In this document: positions 1-8,553 of the stretch, in pieces
How the letters are laid out: every line of letters starts with the position of its first letter
Position numbering within the stretch: the first letter of the stretch is position 1
From: Pacificoceanicola onchidii
GTDB taxonomy: Bacteria; Pseudomonadota; Alphaproteobacteria; Rhodobacterales; Rhodobacteraceae
Reading direction: 5' to 3'
Assembly: GCF_004804335.1 (NCBI RefSeq)
Contig: NZ_SRXY01000009.1
Location: 124,001-188,000 of the forward strand
DNA length: 64,000 bases
Program-made: the position numbers and the translations under genes
Notes under the pieces: generated by a model
What the model saw: only the letters and a program-made list of their open reading frames with translations
Database searches by the model: none
What the model was told of the DNA's origin: nothing

Positions 1-131
1 TGGCGCAGGGCGAGGGGGCGTTTCAGGATCGGGCGCGGCGTTTGGGCGATGAAACCCAGAGCGATTACGTGCGCGAGATCGTCGACTTCGTGCTCGGCGA
101 GACTGACCGTTCTTTCCTGACGCCGGGCTGA
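1..131 (+). CDS. lpxA: LpxA C-terminal fragment (UDP-GlcNAc O-acyltransferase), truncated by window start
   Basis: Only the last 42 codons are present, read in the phase beginning at base 3 and ending with TGA at 129-131. The peptide contains SDYVREIVDFVLG and ends DRSFLTPG, which I recognise as the helical C-terminus of alphaproteobacterial LpxA. LpxA puts the first acyl chain on UDP-GlcNAc in lipid A synthesis in the cytoplasm. It lies directly upstream of lpxI and lpxB, the usual order in this group. The identification rests on a short fragment plus this context. Confidence 0.8.
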   Translation, partial: AQGEGAFQDRARRLGDETQSDYVREIVDFVLGETDRSFLTPG

Positions 132-136
132 TCGTT

Positions 137-934
137 TTGACGGAGGGCAAGCTGGCGCTGATTGCGGGCCGGGGCGCGTTGCCTGCGGCCGTGGTCTCGG
201 CCTTGCCCGAAACACCGGTGATCTGCGCGTTGCGCGGGTCGGAGCCGGACGGGGTAATCCCGGCACATGTGTTTTCGCTCGAACGGCTTGGCGGCTTTCT
301 GAACAGGCTGCGAAAAGCCGGTGTGACACGGCTGTGCCTGTGTGGCGCGGTGGACCGGCCCGGGCTCTCGCTGATGAAACTCGATCTTGCCACGATGCGG
401 ATGCTGCCGCGAATCCGGCGCGCGCTTCGGCAGGGCGACGATGGTGCGCTGCGCATCGCCATGGGGTTGATCGAGGACGCCGGGTTCGAGGTGGTCGCGG
501 CACATGAGGTGGCCCCGTCGCTGCTCCCGGAGGCTGGCGTTCTGACCCGGGCAGAGCCGCAGGACGCGGTCTTCCGCGCCGCCGAACAAGGTGATGCGGT
601 GAGCCATGCGCAAGCAACAGATGATCTCGGGCAGGCCTGCGTTGTGACCGGCGGCGCGGTGATCGCCCGCGAAGGTCAGGATGGTACGGACGCCATGCTG
701 GCGCGGCTCAGCCCCGCACCGGGGGCGGTGTTCTACAAAGCGCCCAAACCGGGGCAGGACCGGCGCGCGGACCTGCCGGTGATCGGCGCAGAAACGGCGC
801 GGCGCGCGGTGGAACTGGGCCTGTCGGGGCTGGTGATCGAAGCGGGCGGCGTGATGGTTCTGGACCGGGCCGAGGTGCTGCGGATTTTGGACGAGGCGGG
901 CCTGTTTCTCTGGGTTCGGGAAAGGCCTGAGTGA
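137..934 (+). CDS. lpxI: UDP-2,3-diacylglucosamine pyrophosphatase LpxI
   Basis: The 265-residue protein matches the LpxI (former DUF1009) family, which replaces LpxH in alphaproteobacteria and hydrolyses UDP-2,3-diacylglucosamine to lipid X. Near the N-terminus it carries the typical LALIAGRGALP stretch, and late in the chain VIGAETARRAVELGLSG followed by the VIEAGGVMVLDR block. Length fits the family. The start is a TTG at 137, five bases after the lpxA stop; no ATG fits the family N-terminus. The stop overlaps the lpxB start, so the genes are probably translationally coupled in an lpxA-I-B operon. Confidence 0.93.
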   Translation: MTEGKLALIAGRGALPAAVVSALPETPVICALRGSEPDGVIPAHVFSLERLGGFLNRLRKAGVTRLCLCGAVDRPGLSLMKLDLATMRMLPRIRRALRQGDDGALRIAMGLIEDAGFEVVAAHEVAPSLLPEAGVLTRAEPQDAVFRAAEQGDAVSHAQATDDLGQACVVTGGAVIAREGQDGTDAMLARLSPAPGAVFYKAPKPGQDRRADLPVIGAETARRAVELGLSGLVIEAGGVMVLDRAEVLRILDEAGLFLWVRERPE

Positions 935-2094
935 TGCGTGTCTTTATCACAGCCGGGGAAGCCTCGGGCGACAAGCTGGGCGCGGCCCTGATGCAGGGGT
1001 TAAAAGAGCTGATGCCGGAGGTGACCTTCCGGGGCATTGGCGGGCCAAGGATGGAGGCCGAGGGGCTTGATAGCCTGTTTCCCATGGATGAGATTTCGAT
1101 CATGGGGATCGGCGAAATCCTGAAGGAATACCGCCAGCTAAAAGCGCGCATTCGCCAAACGGCGGATGCGGTGATCGCAGAGAAGCCGGACGTGCTGATC
1201 ACCATCGACCTGCCGGAATTTTCGTTACGGGTGAACCGCTTGGTCAAGGCGGTGAGCGATGTGCGTGTGGTGCATTACGTGGCGCCGACGGTCTGGGCAT
1301 GGCGTCCGGGGCGGGCGAAGAAGATGGCGAGCCATGTGGATCAGGTGCTCGCGCTGTTGCCGTTTGAGCCGCCCTATATGGAAGCGGCGGGGATTGATTG
1401 CGATTTTGTCGGCCATCCGGTGGTGATGGACCCGCAGGCGAGCGAGACAGAGGCTGAGGCGTTCCGGGCGCGGCACGGGATAGATGGGCCGATGGCGCTG
1501 ATGCTGCCCGGTTCGCGCCGGTCCGAAATTGCCCGGCTCATGCCGATTTTCACGGACGTCGCGGCGCGTTTGCATGACGCGCGGCCGGATTTGCGGTTGG
1601 TGCTTCCTGCCGCGCCGAATGTGGCGAAGACGGTGCAGGAGGCGGTGGCGGGTTGGCCCGGCGCGCCGCTGATCATCACGCCTGATCAGGACGCCGATGG
1701 CGCAGAGAAGCGCGCGGCGTTTCGGGCGGCGGATGTGGCCTTGGCGGCGTCCGGCACGGTGTCGCTGGAGCTTGCGGCGGCGGGTACGCCGATGGTGATC
1801 GCCTATGACATGAGCTGGCTGTCGCGCCAGATTATCGGGCGGATGCTGCTCGTGGATACGGTGACTTTGGTTAACCTGGTGTCCGAGACCCGCGCGGTGC
1901 CGGAGTTCATCGGGCAGAAATGCCTGCCGGAGCCGATTGCCGACGGTGTGCTATCGGTGCTGGCCGATCCCGGAGATCAGAAAGCGGCCATGGCGCTGAC
2001 GATGGAACGGCTGGGGCAGGGGCAGGACTTTCCCGGATTACGCGCGGCGCGGGCCGTGCTGAACGGTCTGGCGGGATCAGCGACGAAGCATTGA
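934..2094 (+). CDS. lpxB: Lipid-A-disaccharide synthase LpxB
   Basis: LpxB (GT19) condenses lipid X with UDP-2,3-diacylglucosamine to form the lipid A disaccharide at the inner membrane. The N-terminus FITAGEASGDKLGA is the family signature. The HYVAPTVWAWRPGRAKKM and LLPFEPPYME blocks follow, then the LPGSRRSEI nucleotide-sugar loop and the AASGTVSLELAAAGTPMV acceptor region. About 386 residues is normal. I place the start at the ATG at 934, which overlaps the lpxI stop as TGATG; an in-frame GTG lies one codon upstream at 931. Confidence 0.96.
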   Translation: MRVFITAGEASGDKLGAALMQGLKELMPEVTFRGIGGPRMEAEGLDSLFPMDEISIMGIGEILKEYRQLKARIRQTADAVIAEKPDVLITIDLPEFSLRVNRLVKAVSDVRVVHYVAPTVWAWRPGRAKKMASHVDQVLALLPFEPPYMEAAGIDCDFVGHPVVMDPQASETEAEAFRARHGIDGPMALMLPGSRRSEIARLMPIFTDVAARLHDARPDLRLVLPAAPNVAKTVQEAVAGWPGAPLIITPDQDADGAEKRAAFRAADVALAASGTVSLELAAAGTPMVIAYDMSWLSRQIIGRMLLVDTVTLVNLVSETRAVPEFIGQKCLPEPIADGVLSVLADPGDQKAAMALTMERLGQGQDFPGLRAARAVLNGLAGSATKH

Positions 2095-2317
2095 GCGGGC
2101 CATTCCGCTCACCACAGGCGCGGAGCAAAGGCCGCAGGCCGCCGCGCCTATCGACGGGCCGTCCGCACGGCACGGCGATTGGGTTGTCGTATTGAGCTAC
2201 ACATAACTAGCGCGCCAGTGGCGGGGATAAATCGAGGGGATCAGAGGTGGGATCGCCGTACCACGGCCCGTCGATAGACGCGGCATGCGCTCAGTCCACG
2301 TTGGGCCCAGCGCCCAT
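2095..2317. repeat. Large imperfect inverted repeat between lpxB and the unknown 555-residue gene
   Basis: Bases 2141-2162 and 2263-2284 are inverted copies that agree at 21 of 22 positions. The pairing continues inward as 2169-2179 with 2252-2262 (one mismatch), leaving a six-base bulge on the left and a 72-base loop. The fold spans 144 bases. Just before it, 2103-2122 (TTCCGCTCACCACAGGCGCG) recurs with two differences at about 17277-17296. This looks like a REP-type or decayed MITE-like element; it has no T-tract and so is not a standard terminator. No gene is seen in this gap. Confidence 0.6.
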
Positions 2318-3985
2318 TTAGTGCTGATCGTCCCAGACCACGAGCCATTGATAATACTCGCAGTCCAGCGTCCAGAGGTGTTCGCCGGGTTCGTTATAAT
2401 GTTTGGACACAAGGCCGATGCGGTTCTGGCTGGTCACACCCATCACCGTGTTCAGCGATGTCTGGACGTCCTTATCCTTGGGTTTGACATAGCCGCCGGT
2501 TTTCGGGTCGATATCATAAACAGTAATCGCATATTCATCGGCCCCCTTGGTATAAGCACACCAGACGAAATCACCGCTTTCCCACCCTTTTTCCTCTAGG
2601 ACGTGATAAAGCGGAGGAAGAGAGCTTCGGCCCATAAGCGCCGGGTAGAACCCCCTGATGTAGTCATCCGTCAGGCTTCCATCGATATGTGTGCGATGCC
2701 AGCGGGTGAGGAACTGCGTGTCTTTGAAAATCCCGCCGCGTTTTGGTTGGTTCGCCAAGTCGGACAACTGTGACAGAGCCTTTTTGCGCGTGGGGCTGGG
2801 CGTTGGCAGGTTTGGCATCTTGTGCAGCGGCGGATCGCCCTCGACGGTACGCGGCGCGGAATAGATCATCAGCATACGCGTGTCTTCGGGATCGGTTTTT
2901 TTCTCCCCGGTGTAATCGACACGTTTGCGAACGATGAACCCGTAATCATCTCCGTTCACGTACCAGCCGTGCTTCTCAGCACCCGCATAGCCCCAATAGA
3001 CGAGAACCGTGAAATTCAGATAGGGGAAGCGCTTGTGCAGAAGGCTGACCATTGTTTCTGAATAGGCCTGACAATTGCCGAGTTTGGATCGGTTATCGCT
3101 TTCCAGATGTTCGCTGAAATAGCGCGCGACTTGAGCTGCGCGCTCTGCGCGATTGTAGCAGCGTTTGGTCTGGGTCTCGATGGCTTCGCCAATGCGGTTC
3201 ACGGAGGCCGAAAGGGTCGCAGGGTTGCCGGAATCCCCGGCAGCATCGGAAATGACCCCGTTGGCCTCTGCATCCGTCAGCGCGCTGCCTTTGCTGTCGC
3301 GCTTTTCAATCATCTTGACCGCCGTATAGGCGCTGAGCGCCGCCAGGGCGACGGCCTGATATTTGGCGGCAACGCGGATCACTTCGCGCGGGTCCGCGTA
3401 GTTCACCTCAAAGGTCAGAGACAGCAGATTGTCGTCGTGTGTCGTGGCCGTAAAGGCGGAGGCAATCGCATAGACTGCGTCACTCAGATCATTGGGGTTG
3501 ATGCGCTTGAGATCACTTTCGATGTCCGAGATGTCGGCATTTTTGTCCTTGGCACGGCGTCCCGCAATAATCGCCAATTTGTTTGTCGCACCATGCACCT
3601 TGTCGATATGCGGCTTGAGCCCGATTTTGACGCGGTCGAGGGCGATCTTCTTGTCCAGATTCTTGAAGGCAGCCTTGATTTCGGAGTGCAGATCATCCAC
3701 CTGCTGGCTCAGCCGGTTCACAGCGTTGAAGATCTGATCCTCCTTGGTTTCGACCGGCAGGAATGAGGCAATCGCCGAAATCGCAAATGAAGCCACCCCA
3801 AGCCCGGCGGCGAGCTTTGTCGTCCAGGTCAGGCCTTTCATGACCTCTTGAAAATCGTTCAGTGTCTTGCCCGCGTCGGAAAGCTTGGCCGCTTCCTTGT
3901 GCCAGGCCTCCATTTTCCCGGCTGCGTCCTTGGCATAGCCTGCGTATTTCTTCGCGGTCTGGGCAGTGTGTGCGGCGTCAGCCAT
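2318..3985 (-). CDS. Unrecognised 555-residue protein with helical, hydrophobic and coiled-coil N-terminal half
   Basis: I do not recognise a family with confidence. Residues 1-45 are Ala/Lys-rich and helical. A hydrophobic stretch around 50-77 contains AAGLGVASFAISAIASFLPV, and an amphipathic, probably coiled-coil helix follows (FNAVNRLSQQVDDLHSEIKA). A long helical region runs to about residue 290. The C-terminal half differs, with Trp/Tyr/His-rich strands such as LVYWGYAGAEKHGWYVNG. There is no signal peptide. A helix bundle with a hydrophobic hairpin and coiled coil is the layout of alpha-pore-forming toxins and of Rapunzel-like animal proteins; that is analogy only. GGAG precedes the ATG at good spacing. 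Codons look more AT-rich than neighbouring genes, suggesting transfer. Confidence 0.75.
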   Translation of the reverse strand: MADAAHTAQTAKKYAGYAKDAAGKMEAWHKEAAKLSDAGKTLNDFQEVMKGLTWTTKLAAGLGVASFAISAIASFLPVETKEDQIFNAVNRLSQQVDDLHSEIKAAFKNLDKKIALDRVKIGLKPHIDKVHGATNKLAIIAGRRAKDKNADISDIESDLKRINPNDLSDAVYAIASAFTATTHDDNLLSLTFEVNYADPREVIRVAAKYQAVALAALSAYTAVKMIEKRDSKGSALTDAEANGVISDAAGDSGNPATLSASVNRIGEAIETQTKRCYNRAERAAQVARYFSEHLESDNRSKLGNCQAYSETMVSLLHKRFPYLNFTVLVYWGYAGAEKHGWYVNGDDYGFIVRKRVDYTGEKKTDPEDTRMLMIYSAPRTVEGDPPLHKMPNLPTPSPTRKKALSQLSDLANQPKRGGIFKDTQFLTRWHRTHIDGSLTDDYIRGFYPALMGRSSLPPLYHVLEEKGWESGDFVWCAYTKGADEYAITVYDIDPKTGGYVKPKDKDVQTSLNTVMGVTSQNRIGLVSKHYNEPGEHLWTLDCEYYQWLVVWDDQH

Positions 3986-4111
3986 GGCAGTCTCCGATGG
4001 GCAAAAAAACAGCGCGGGGCAGGCCGCGCGGATTTGAAAAAAAGGTTAATGCAGAATGACGGTTTTGCCTTTCCGATCAAGCCTTGATGTCTGAAAACCA
4101 ATGGTTGAACG

Positions 4112-4147
4112 AAAAAAGCCCCCGTCAACCTGCGCTGACGGGGGCTT
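4112..4147 (-). terminator. Rho-independent terminator of the IalB-family gene
   Basis: AAGCCCCCGTCA pairs with TGACGGGGGCTT across an eight-base loop (4116-4147). On the minus strand the stem is followed by a run of Ts (4112-4117). It lies 20 bases past the stop of the gene ending at 4168. Confidence 0.9.
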
Positions 4148-4167
4148 GGGACCGGATGGAACCGGGT

Positions 4168-4785
4168 TTACTGGTTCAGCGAAGACGCCTGATCAAAGGC
4201 GGCGGTGAAGCCGCTGAGGGACATCTCGACGGTCACTTTCTGATCCGGCGCCAGCGCGGGCACGAGAGAGACGACGGCCTTGGCCCCCGCCTTGAAGCGG
4301 TTGATGTCTTCCTGGGTGAAGCCGACGCGGGCGTAGCAGCCGACCGGCGCACAGAAGCTGTACTCGTAGCGGCGGGCCTGTCCGCCATCGACGGAGACGC
4401 TGAGCTTTTGCGTCAGCAGCGTTTCGAGCGGTACGACAAAGGTGCCGCCCGCAACCGCGCGGCCGCCATTGTTCAGTTTGAAGATGCTGACTTCGGCAAC
4501 GGAGGCGCCGGCCTCATCCTTGAGCAACTGGTACATCTGACAGACGTCTTCGGCTTCTTCGATCTGAAGGCACTGCAGCGACCAGTCGTTGAAGGTTTCC
4601 TTGATGTAGGTCTGCGGCTGACCGGGCTGCGCCGGGGCGTCCGTGTCGGCCTCTCCGAGGTCAAGTTCGCCGCCAATGTTGGTGCTGCCAGCCGGGGCCT
4701 GTTCGGTTTCGGTGGTTTCCTGCGCCATGGCCGGTGCTGCGCCCAAGGCTGCAAGCAGCGACAGAAGAAGAAGGGGTCGTGTCAT
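4168..4785 (-). CDS. Invasion-associated locus B (IalB) family secreted protein
   Basis: This 205-residue protein has a clear signal peptide (MTRPLLLLSLLAALGAAPAMA, cut after AMA) and an acidic, Pro/Gln-rich linker. An IalB-type domain follows, with FNDWSLQC, an EDVCQMYQLL segment and a FCAPVGCYARVGFT loop. The paired cysteines probably form disulfides in the periplasm. Such proteins are common in Rhizobiales and Rhodobacterales; their role is unclear outside Bartonella, where IalB affects erythrocyte invasion. The start is set at 4785 because TGAGGA lies just upstream and the signal peptide begins there. It is monocistronic, with its own terminator. Confidence 0.88.
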   Translation of the reverse strand: MTRPLLLLSLLAALGAAPAMAQETTETEQAPAGSTNIGGELDLGEADTDAPAQPGQPQTYIKETFNDWSLQCLQIEEAEDVCQMYQLLKDEAGASVAEVSIFKLNNGGRAVAGGTFVVPLETLLTQKLSVSVDGGQARRYEYSFCAPVGCYARVGFTQEDINRFKAGAKAVVSLVPALAPDQKVTVEMSLSGFTAAFDQASSLNQ

Positions 4786-5176
4786 GAAGTCCTCAAAAAT
4801 CCTCTTTATGGTTGCCGAACCGCTTACCATGTCCAACCGGGGCTGTCAGTGCGGAAATACCTGACCTGTTCACTCAGCGCGAAAAAATGCCGGGGGAGGG
4901 TGGCTGGATTCGACAAAATCTCTTGTCGAAAAGGAAAGGGGCCACACACCGGGCCCCTTTCCGTTTTGCTCCCTGTCGGACTGGCCGACTTTTCATTGAG
5001 GCAGACGCTACGAAAGTTGCAGGCCGTGGTCAACAGGGTTTTTTCGGGAATTTTTCTCCCGGAGTTCAAAAAGTTACCGAAGTCTTGCCCTAGCGCAAAA
5101 TGAGCGCTCGGCAAGACTTGGTTGCGATAACACGCAGGCGCAATTCATGTTGTATGCGCCCGCAGCTCAGGCGCTA
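4786..5176. other. Intergenic region with two strong hairpins
   Basis: No gene is visible. An 11-bp perfect stem (GGAAAGGGGCC at 4933-4943 with 4952-4962) is flanked by short T-rich stretches on both strands and could terminate either. A second hairpin pairs AAGTCTTGCC (5080-5089) with GGCAAGACTT (5110-5119), with a nested AGCGC/GCGCT. It has no adjacent T-tract. One of the two may end the fasciclin transcript coming from the right. Confidence 0.5.
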
Positions 5177-5692
5177 TCAGTGGCAGGCGGGACGGGTGCC
5201 CGGCAGCAGGACCTTGTCGATCACGTGGATCACGCCGTTCTCGGCCTGGATGTCCGCGATGATGACATTGGCCATGGCACCGGTACCATCGGCAATCTTG
5301 ACGCCATCGGCCCCGGCGCTGATGCATAGGCGCTCGCTGGTCAGGACCGGCTTGAAGTAGTTGGAGCCAGCCGGGATCATGTCGGCCATGAGCTTGCGAT
5401 CATCGACGTGATAGAGCAGTACATTGGTCAATTGGCCTTTGTTTTCAGGCTTCAGGAGCGTGTCCACGGTGCCGTCGGGCAGGGCGGCGAAGGCGTCATT
5501 GACCGGAGCGTACACGGTGAAGGGGCCCGGACCGGAGAGAGTCTCGGCAAGACCGGCGGCCTGCACGGCGGCGACGAGGGTCGAGAAGCGCTCATCGCCG
5601 GCTGCGATGTCGACGATGGTGTTGGCGGTGGCGGCCCCGGCCGCAACCGTGAAAGCCAGCGCTGCGGCCGCGGTTTTGAGAGTTAGTTTCAT
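5177..5692 (-). CDS. Secreted fasciclin (FAS1) domain protein
   Basis: The 171-residue protein starts with a signal peptide ending AGAATA and holds one FAS1 domain. Seen are the H1 motif (GPFTVYAPVNDAFAALP), the LLYHV segment and the closing H2-type block GVIHVIDKVLLP. Single-domain bacterial FAS1 proteins are exported and thought to act in adhesion or matrix contact. The start at 5692 has AAGGAG nine bases upstream; a longer frame to 5719 lacks support. It stands alone, with no obvious operon partner. Confidence 0.92.
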   Translation of the reverse strand: MKLTLKTAAAALAFTVAAGAATANTIVDIAAGDERFSTLVAAVQAAGLAETLSGPGPFTVYAPVNDAFAALPDGTVDTLLKPENKGQLTNVLLYHVDDRKLMADMIPAGSNYFKPVLTSERLCISAGADGVKIADGTGAMANVIIADIQAENGVIHVIDKVLLPGTRPACH

Positions 5693-5848
5693 GAGGTCGT
5701 CTCCTTGATGGCGGGGCATCGTGCACCCTGTTTTCTGATTGTTCAGTGCAAGGGCTACGCAGCGTCAGGGGCTGTGGATTGTTGGCCTCACGCGTCCGTG
5801 AAAACATGTGATCAGCCCGGGGGCGTCTGTCGATAACGTTGCGTCAGG

Positions 5849-5948
5849 ACAAAAAAAGCCGCGCCAAGAGGCGCGGCCAGTCTGACAGGGAGGAAGTCTG
5901 CCGGAAATAGGAGAGGACATGTCATTCCCGGCAAAAGCACTATGGAAC
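5849..5948 (-). ncRNA. Candidate small RNA with CUUCCUCCC motif (cuckoo/CcsR-like)
   Basis: On the minus strand, hairpin 1 pairs GCCGGGAA (5932-5925) with TTTCCGGC (5907-5900) around a loop containing CCTCTCC. The motif CTTCCTCCC (5896-5888) follows. A perfect terminator ends it: GCCGCGCC/GGCGCGGC around 5858-5877 and then seven Ts. No minus-strand gene lies upstream, so the terminator has no other owner. CUUCCUCCC loops with a terminator are the hallmark of the cuckoo/CcsR sRNA family described in Rhodobacter sphaeroides. A CATAGT -10-like element lies just upstream; the 5' end is a guess. Confidence 0.55.
5851..5877 (-). terminator. Terminator of the candidate CUUCCUCCC sRNA
   Basis: An eight-bp GC stem with an AAGA (plus-strand) loop is followed on the minus strand by seven Ts. 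It faces away from every annotated minus-strand gene to its right. Confidence 0.85.
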
Positions 5949-6085
5949 AAAAAGGTTAAGGATGTATGTTCAATGGCGTTTTGCAGGAATCCTGCGGCAC
6001 TGGACACGGGGTAAATCCCGCAATTTTGTCCGCGTTGTCGGGGCTGATTTGACGTAAAACGACAGGAACATCGGGAGACAGGCAG

Positions 6086-7636
6086 ATGAGTGACGGGATT
6101 TTTGTTGGCGGCGGCGGGGCTGATTACGGCGAGAAACAGCACCTCACGTTAAAGTATGCCAACCGTCACGGATTGGTGGCCGGGGCGACGGGAACCGGCA
6201 AAACGGTCACGCTGCAAATCCTCGCCGAAGGGTTCTGCAAGGCCGGTGTGCCAGTGTTCATGGCCGACGTCAAAGGCGATCTGTCCGGCATGGCCAAGGC
6301 GGGTGATCCGGGCGGCAAGCTGCACGGTCCGTTCATGGAACGCTGCCAGACCATCGGTTTTGACAACTTCGGCTACGAGGCTTTCCCGGTCACCTTCTGG
6401 GACCTGTTTGGCAAGCAGGGTCATCCGGTGCGCACGACCGTGGCCGAGATGGGGCCGCTTCTGCTGGCGCGGCTGCTGGAGCTGTCCGAGGCGCAGGAAG
6501 GCGTTCTGAACATTGCGTTCCGCGTGGCCGATGAAGAGGGGCTGCCGCTGCTGGATCTGAATGATCTGCGGGCGATGCTGGTCTGGGTTGGCGAGAACCG
6601 CGCGGCGCTGGGGCTGCGCTACGGCAATATTTCCACCGCCAGCGTGGGCGCCATCCAGCGCCGCCTGCTGGTGCTTGAAAACCAGGGCGGGGCGGAGTTG
6701 TTCGGCGAGCCTGCGCTGGATCTGTCGGATTTCATGTTCACGGACAGCGAAGGGCGCGGGCGGGTGAACATCCTCGCCGCCGACACGCTGATGCAGAGCC
6801 CGCGGCTCTATGCGACCTTCCTGCTCTGGCTCCTGTCGGAACTGTTCGAGGAACTGCCCGAGGTGGGCGATCCGGACAAGCCGAAGCTGGTGTTCTTCTT
6901 TGACGAGGCGCATCTGTTGTTTGACGGCGCGCCCAAGGCGCTGGTGGACAAGGTGGAGCAGGTTGCCCGCCTGATCCGCTCCAAGGGCGTTGGGGTCTAT
7001 TTCATCACGCAAAGCCCCGATGACATTCCCGAAGACATCCTCGGCCAGCTTGGCAACCGCGTGCAACATGCGCTGCGGGCGTTCACGGCGCGGGACCGCA
7101 AGGCGCTGCGGCTGGCGGCGGAAACCTATCGCGAGAACCCGGAATTCGACATCGAGGAAGCGATCCGAGAGGTCGGGGTCGGGGAGGCGGTGACCTCCAT
7201 GCTCCAGAAAAAGGGCGTGCCGGGCATGGCGCAGCGCACGTTGATCCGCCCGCCCTCGTCGCAGCTTGGGCCGATCACCCCGGCAGAGCGGGGCGGCGTG
7301 ATCGGAGCCTCGGCGCTGTCCGGAAAATATGAGGCGAAGCTGGACCGCAATTCCGCCTATGAGATGCTCAAGGCCCGCGCGGAGGCTGCGGCCAAGGCGG
7401 CGGAAGAGGCGGAACGGCTTGAGGAAGAGCAGGAGGCGGCGCAGCGCGAATACAACGCCGGGCGGCGCTATTCCGGCAGCAGGGTGGGGCGCTCGACCTC
7501 GAAACCGGTACGGCGTTCGTCACGGTCCAAGAGTTTTGGCCAGCAGATGCAGGACATGGTGGTCAAGGAACTGACCGGCACCACGGGCCGCCGCATCGTG
7601 CGCGGGCTGTTGGGTGGTTTATTCAAGGGACGGTAG
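6086..7636 (+). CDS. HerA/YjgR-type ATPase (DUF853 family)
   Basis: This 516-residue P-loop ATPase is of the YjgR/DUF853 family, related to HerA-FtsK translocases. Walker A is GATGTGKT (residues about 33-40) and Walker B is [13 protein letters not shown] near 270. Other conserved stretches are [11 protein letters not shown] and [30 protein letters not shown], here noted only as landmarks. A charged Ala/Glu coiled coil at about 430-460 and a basic tail follow. The cellular role of YjgR is not settled; DNA or nucleoprotein translocation is inferred from the fold. It is preceded by GGGAGACAGGCAG and appears monocistronic. Confidence 0.93.
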   Translation: MSDGIFVGGGGADYGEKQHLTLKYANRHGLVAGATGTGKTVTLQILAEGFCKAGVPVFMADVKGDLSGMAKAGDPGGKLHGPFMERCQTIGFDNFGYEAFPVTFWDLFGKQGHPVRTTVAEMGPLLLARLLELSEAQEGVLNIAFRVADEEGLPLLDLNDLRAMLVWVGENRAALGLRYGNISTASVGAIQRRLLVLENQGGAELFGEPALDLSDFMFTDSEGRGRVNILAADTLMQSPRLYATFLLWLLSELFEELPEVGDPDKPKLVFFFDEAHLLFDGAPKALVDKVEQVARLIRSKGVGVYFITQSPDDIPEDILGQLGNRVQHALRAFTARDRKALRLAAETYRENPEFDIEEAIREVGVGEAVTSMLQKKGVPGMAQRTLIRPPSSQLGPITPAERGGVIGASALSGKYEAKLDRNSAYEMLKARAEAAAKAAEEAERLEEEQEAAQREYNAGRRYSGSRVGRSTSKPVRRSSRSKSFGQQMQDMVVKELTGTTGRRIVRGLLGGLFKGR

Positions 7637-7970
7637 CGCGGCCCGTCAAACGGCAATTGCTTTTTTGAAGGGTTGAGCGGTGCAGGAGGAAGCTCGTGCA
7701 CTGCATGAGTTTTGTGTTTCAGCGGCTTGTTTTCAAACAGATAATCGAACTCCCCGCGACTCGCTTTCAGCAATTTTTCAGGGATTGCCGCCTTGACCAC
7801 TGTGCCGCAGGTTGCGCACTGTCCGTTATGAGACGAGCAGACCAGACAAGACGGAACCGGAGCGCAGGACACTGGCCTGACCTCCGGGAGAGGGTCATTC
7901 TACACCCTTGGTCTAATATGCCAATGTTACGAAACCGGCCTAGGCTGGTCTCAAGAGAGAGGAACAGCCA
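7637..7970. other. Intergenic region; one doubtful minus-strand Cys-rich reading frame
   Basis: A minus-strand frame begins with GTG at 7872 behind CGGAGG at good spacing and encodes a Cys-rich start (CLVCSSHNGQCATCG). It runs about 170 bases antisense into the ATPase gene and matches nothing I know, so I do not call it. TAATAT at 7914-7919 may be a -10 for coxG. Nothing else is seen. Confidence 0.3.
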
Positions 7971-8492
7971 ATGCAAATGAGCGATTCCCGGCAGATAGCC
8001 GCGCCGCAGGATGTGGTCTGGACAGCCATTTTGAACCCCGATGTCCTGAAAGAGTGCGTCCCCGGCTGCACCGAGATGGCGGGCAGCGCGGAAGAGGGAT
8101 TTGAAGCCACCGTTGTGCAAAAAGTCGGCCCGGTCAAAGCCACGTTCAAAGGGCAGGTGACCCTGTCGAACATGGACGCCCCGAACACGGTCACGCTGTC
8201 GGGCGAGGGCAAAGGCGGCGCGGCCGGTTTTGCCAAGGGCGGCGCGGTGGTGACGCTGGCTCCGGGTGAGGACGGCGGCACGTTGCTGAGCTACGAGGTG
8301 GAGGCCAAGGTTGGCGGCAAGCTGGCGCAGCTTGGCAGCCGCATCATCGACGGCTTTGCCAAGAAGATGGCCGACCAGTTTTTCAACAATTTCCAGGAGG
8401 CGGTCGAAGGCCCCTCCGATGAAGCCGAGGCCGAGGAAGGCCATGGCACAGAACACAAGAAAAAGGGGTGGTTCAAGCGTCTGGTCTCATAG
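7971..8492 (+). CDS. CoxG-family SRPBCC protein (CO dehydrogenase subunit G-like)
   Basis: This 173-residue protein has a CoxG-type SRPBCC/START-like fold, seen in the N-terminal [19 protein letters not shown], in CVPGCTEM and in the [20 protein letters not shown] helix. A charged tail ends in a basic, aromatic [11 protein letters not shown], which could touch the membrane. In Oligotropha, CoxG helps anchor the CO dehydrogenase to the membrane; here it likely serves the downstream molybdenum hydroxylase. AGAGGAA lies upstream of the ATG at 7971 (a second ATG is at 7977). It leads the cox-like operon. Confidence 0.88.
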   Translation: MQMSDSRQIAAPQDVVWTAILNPDVLKECVPGCTEMAGSAEEGFEATVVQKVGPVKATFKGQVTLSNMDAPNTVTLSGEGKGGAAGFAKGGAVVTLAPGEDGGTLLSYEVEAKVGGKLAQLGSRIIDGFAKKMADQFFNNFQEAVEGPSDEAEAEEGHGTEHKKKGWFKRLVS

Positions 8493-8553
8493 GCCGGCGC
8501 GGGTCCAAACCCCAACCCAGACACCGATATTTCGACATCCAGGGAGGAGAAGA

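Noticed and set aside
5919-6017. Plus-strand 32-codon frame behind AGGAGAGG
   Set aside because: The apparent ribosome site is the complement of the anti-Shine-Dalgarno loop of the minus-strand sRNA candidate; the peptide matches nothing.
7468-7872. Minus-strand Cys-rich frame with CGGAGG before a GTG
   Set aside because: Runs antisense into the ATPase gene and has no recognised family; left as a note in the intergenic entry.
8311-8553. Upstream extension of the CoxS-like frame
   Set aside because: Lies inside coxG in another frame; the real start at 8554 has a strong ribosome site and the family N-terminus.
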